Below, one piece after another: positions 5,852-6,290 of a stretch of 6,290 nucleotides of DNA. Each line of letters opens with the position of its first letter. Positions within the stretch are counted from its first letter, which is position 1. Below the pieces are notes generated by a model. The model made no database searches and was not told the origin of the DNA. It saw only the letters and a list, made by a program, of their open reading frames with translations. Made by a program: the position numbers and the translations under genes. The stretch comes from Campylobacteraceae bacterium (GTDB lineage Bacteria > Campylobacterota > Campylobacteria > Campylobacterales > JALSKU01): the NCBI GenBank assembly GCA_015488975.1, contig WFMT01000299.1, positions 1 to 6,290 on the forward strand, given 5' to 3'.

Positions 5852-5878
5852 ATGTCAAAAGATACAAAAAAAAAGTAA
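5852..5878 (+). pseudogene. Eight-codon mini-ORF, likely remnant of a deleted gene
   Basis: The ATG at 5852 has a good ribosome site (GAGGAA, 5841-5846, 5 bases upstream), but the frame reads only MSKDTKKK before TAA at 5876-5878. The stop lies in the 54-bp repeat, at the same place as the stop of the four-helix membrane gene in the other copy. That gene also begins MSK and ends GKRK. I infer an internally deleted second copy of it or of another gene; a real eight-residue peptide is possible but unsupported. Confidence 0.5.
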
Positions 5879-5925
5879 TAAACGATAAAAATAAATCATT
5901 AAAATGTATAATTTAATATAAAATT
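5872..5925. repeat. 54-bp direct repeat, right copy
   Basis: Identical to 2699-2752. Here the repeat joins the stop of the mini-ORF on the plus strand to the genuine 3' end of the porin gene on the minus strand. The porin frame continues out of the repeat uninterrupted, so on the porin side this is the ancestral copy and the left one is the derived fragment. Confidence 0.95.
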
Positions 5926-6290
5926 ATGGATATTGATATCTACTTTTGAAAATACAAAATTTGGATTGTTATTATATGTATTACCTATGGCATATTTTCT
6001 GGCAAACAGATATTCTGCTTTAAGGCCTTTTAATTTTCCAGAAAACTTATAAAATATATCAATATTTCCCTGTGCATAACTTGGCAGTGCATATTTGTTT
6101 AAAACAAAATTTTTAACATCTTGTTTATAATATTTTCCATAGCCTAATTTTGCACTGAGTCCATTTATATTAAACTCTTTAAAGTTTTGTTGTAAAGTTA
6201 CAAGCCAGGCATGACAACCACCGCTTCCTTCACTTCTTTCTCTTTTTTGGAAAGTATAAAAGGGTTCTTTACCCCATTCTCTAGGAAACA
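5899..6290 (-). CDS. OprD-like outer-membrane porin, C-terminal 129 residues (partial)
   Basis: The minus strand is open from the window edge to a TAA at 5899-5901. The visible part begins FPREWGKEPFYTFQKRE and ends DINIHNFILNYTF. Alternating polar/aromatic strands (LSAKLGYGKYY, LKAEYLFARKY) and a terminal phenylalanine in HNFILNYTF are the signature of a beta-barrel protein recognised by the BAM machinery. LPSYAQGNIDIFYKFSG followed by LKGLKAEYLFARK resembles the last strands of the OprD/Campylobacterota porin family, which passes small molecules across the outer membrane. The start and signal peptide lie beyond the right edge. It converges on petABC. Confidence 0.75.
   Translation of the reverse strand, partial: FPREWGKEPFYTFQKRERSEGSGGCHAWLVTLQQNFKEFNINGLSAKLGYGKYYKQDVKNFVLNKYALPSYAQGNIDIFYKFSGKLKGLKAEYLFARKYAIGNTYNNNPNFVFSKVDINIHNFILNYTF

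Noticed and set aside
2699..5925. Integron, transposon or CRISPR explanation for the two repeats
   Set aside because: There are only two copies, with no spacer periodicity, no integrase or transposase, and no terminal inverted repeats; the repeat is explained by gene-end content.

Overview
The window is AT-rich DNA whose genes read clearly as a campylobacterotal (epsilonproteobacterial) genome. The strongest evidence is a petABC operon in which the third gene encodes a two-heme cytochrome c rather than a classical cytochrome c1. Cytochrome b is a single full-length chain, and the Rieske protein carries an N-terminal twin-arginine-like segment. I cannot name the genus; a free-living Arcobacter-, Sulfurimonas- or Sulfuricurvum-like organism would fit.

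Left part, minus strand. A gene start runs off the left edge (1-66; probable uracil-DNA glycosylase family protein). After an intergenic stretch with two back-to-back inverted repeats comes a three-gene minus-strand operon, in transcription order: a 54-aa rubredoxin (1876-2040), an SQR/FCSD-like FAD oxidoreductase (581-1855), and a 65-aa protein resembling the second half of a DUF302 domain (321-518). Past the flavoprotein's TAA stop, the same frame stays open for 21 codons and ends in a TGA that overlaps the DUF302 start as ATGA. This suggests the visible stop may be a recent nonsense mutation that removed a basic C-terminal tail.

Middle part, plus strand. Divergent from the rubredoxin is a four-helix membrane protein (2214-2705) whose histidines are placed as in a membrane b-type cytochrome. 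Then come petA (Rieske), petB (cytochrome b) and petC (di-heme cytochrome c), 2956-5691, tightly packed. Together they should form a menaquinol:cytochrome c oxidoreductase. The flavoprotein could feed the quinone pool that this complex oxidises.

Right part. After petC there is a strong inverted repeat, an 8-codon mini-ORF, and the convergent 3' end of an OprD-like outer-membrane porin that runs off the right edge.

The least ordinary signal is a perfect 54-bp direct repeat (2699-2752 and 5872-5925) bracketing petABC. On the minus strand it contains the last eight codons and stop of the porin; on the plus strand it begins at the stop of the four-helix protein in one copy and at the stop of the mini-ORF in the other. 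This is the scar of a rearrangement in which the junction between the four-helix gene and the porin was duplicated around petABC. I see no CRISPR array, tRNA, rRNA, transposase or clear new defence system.
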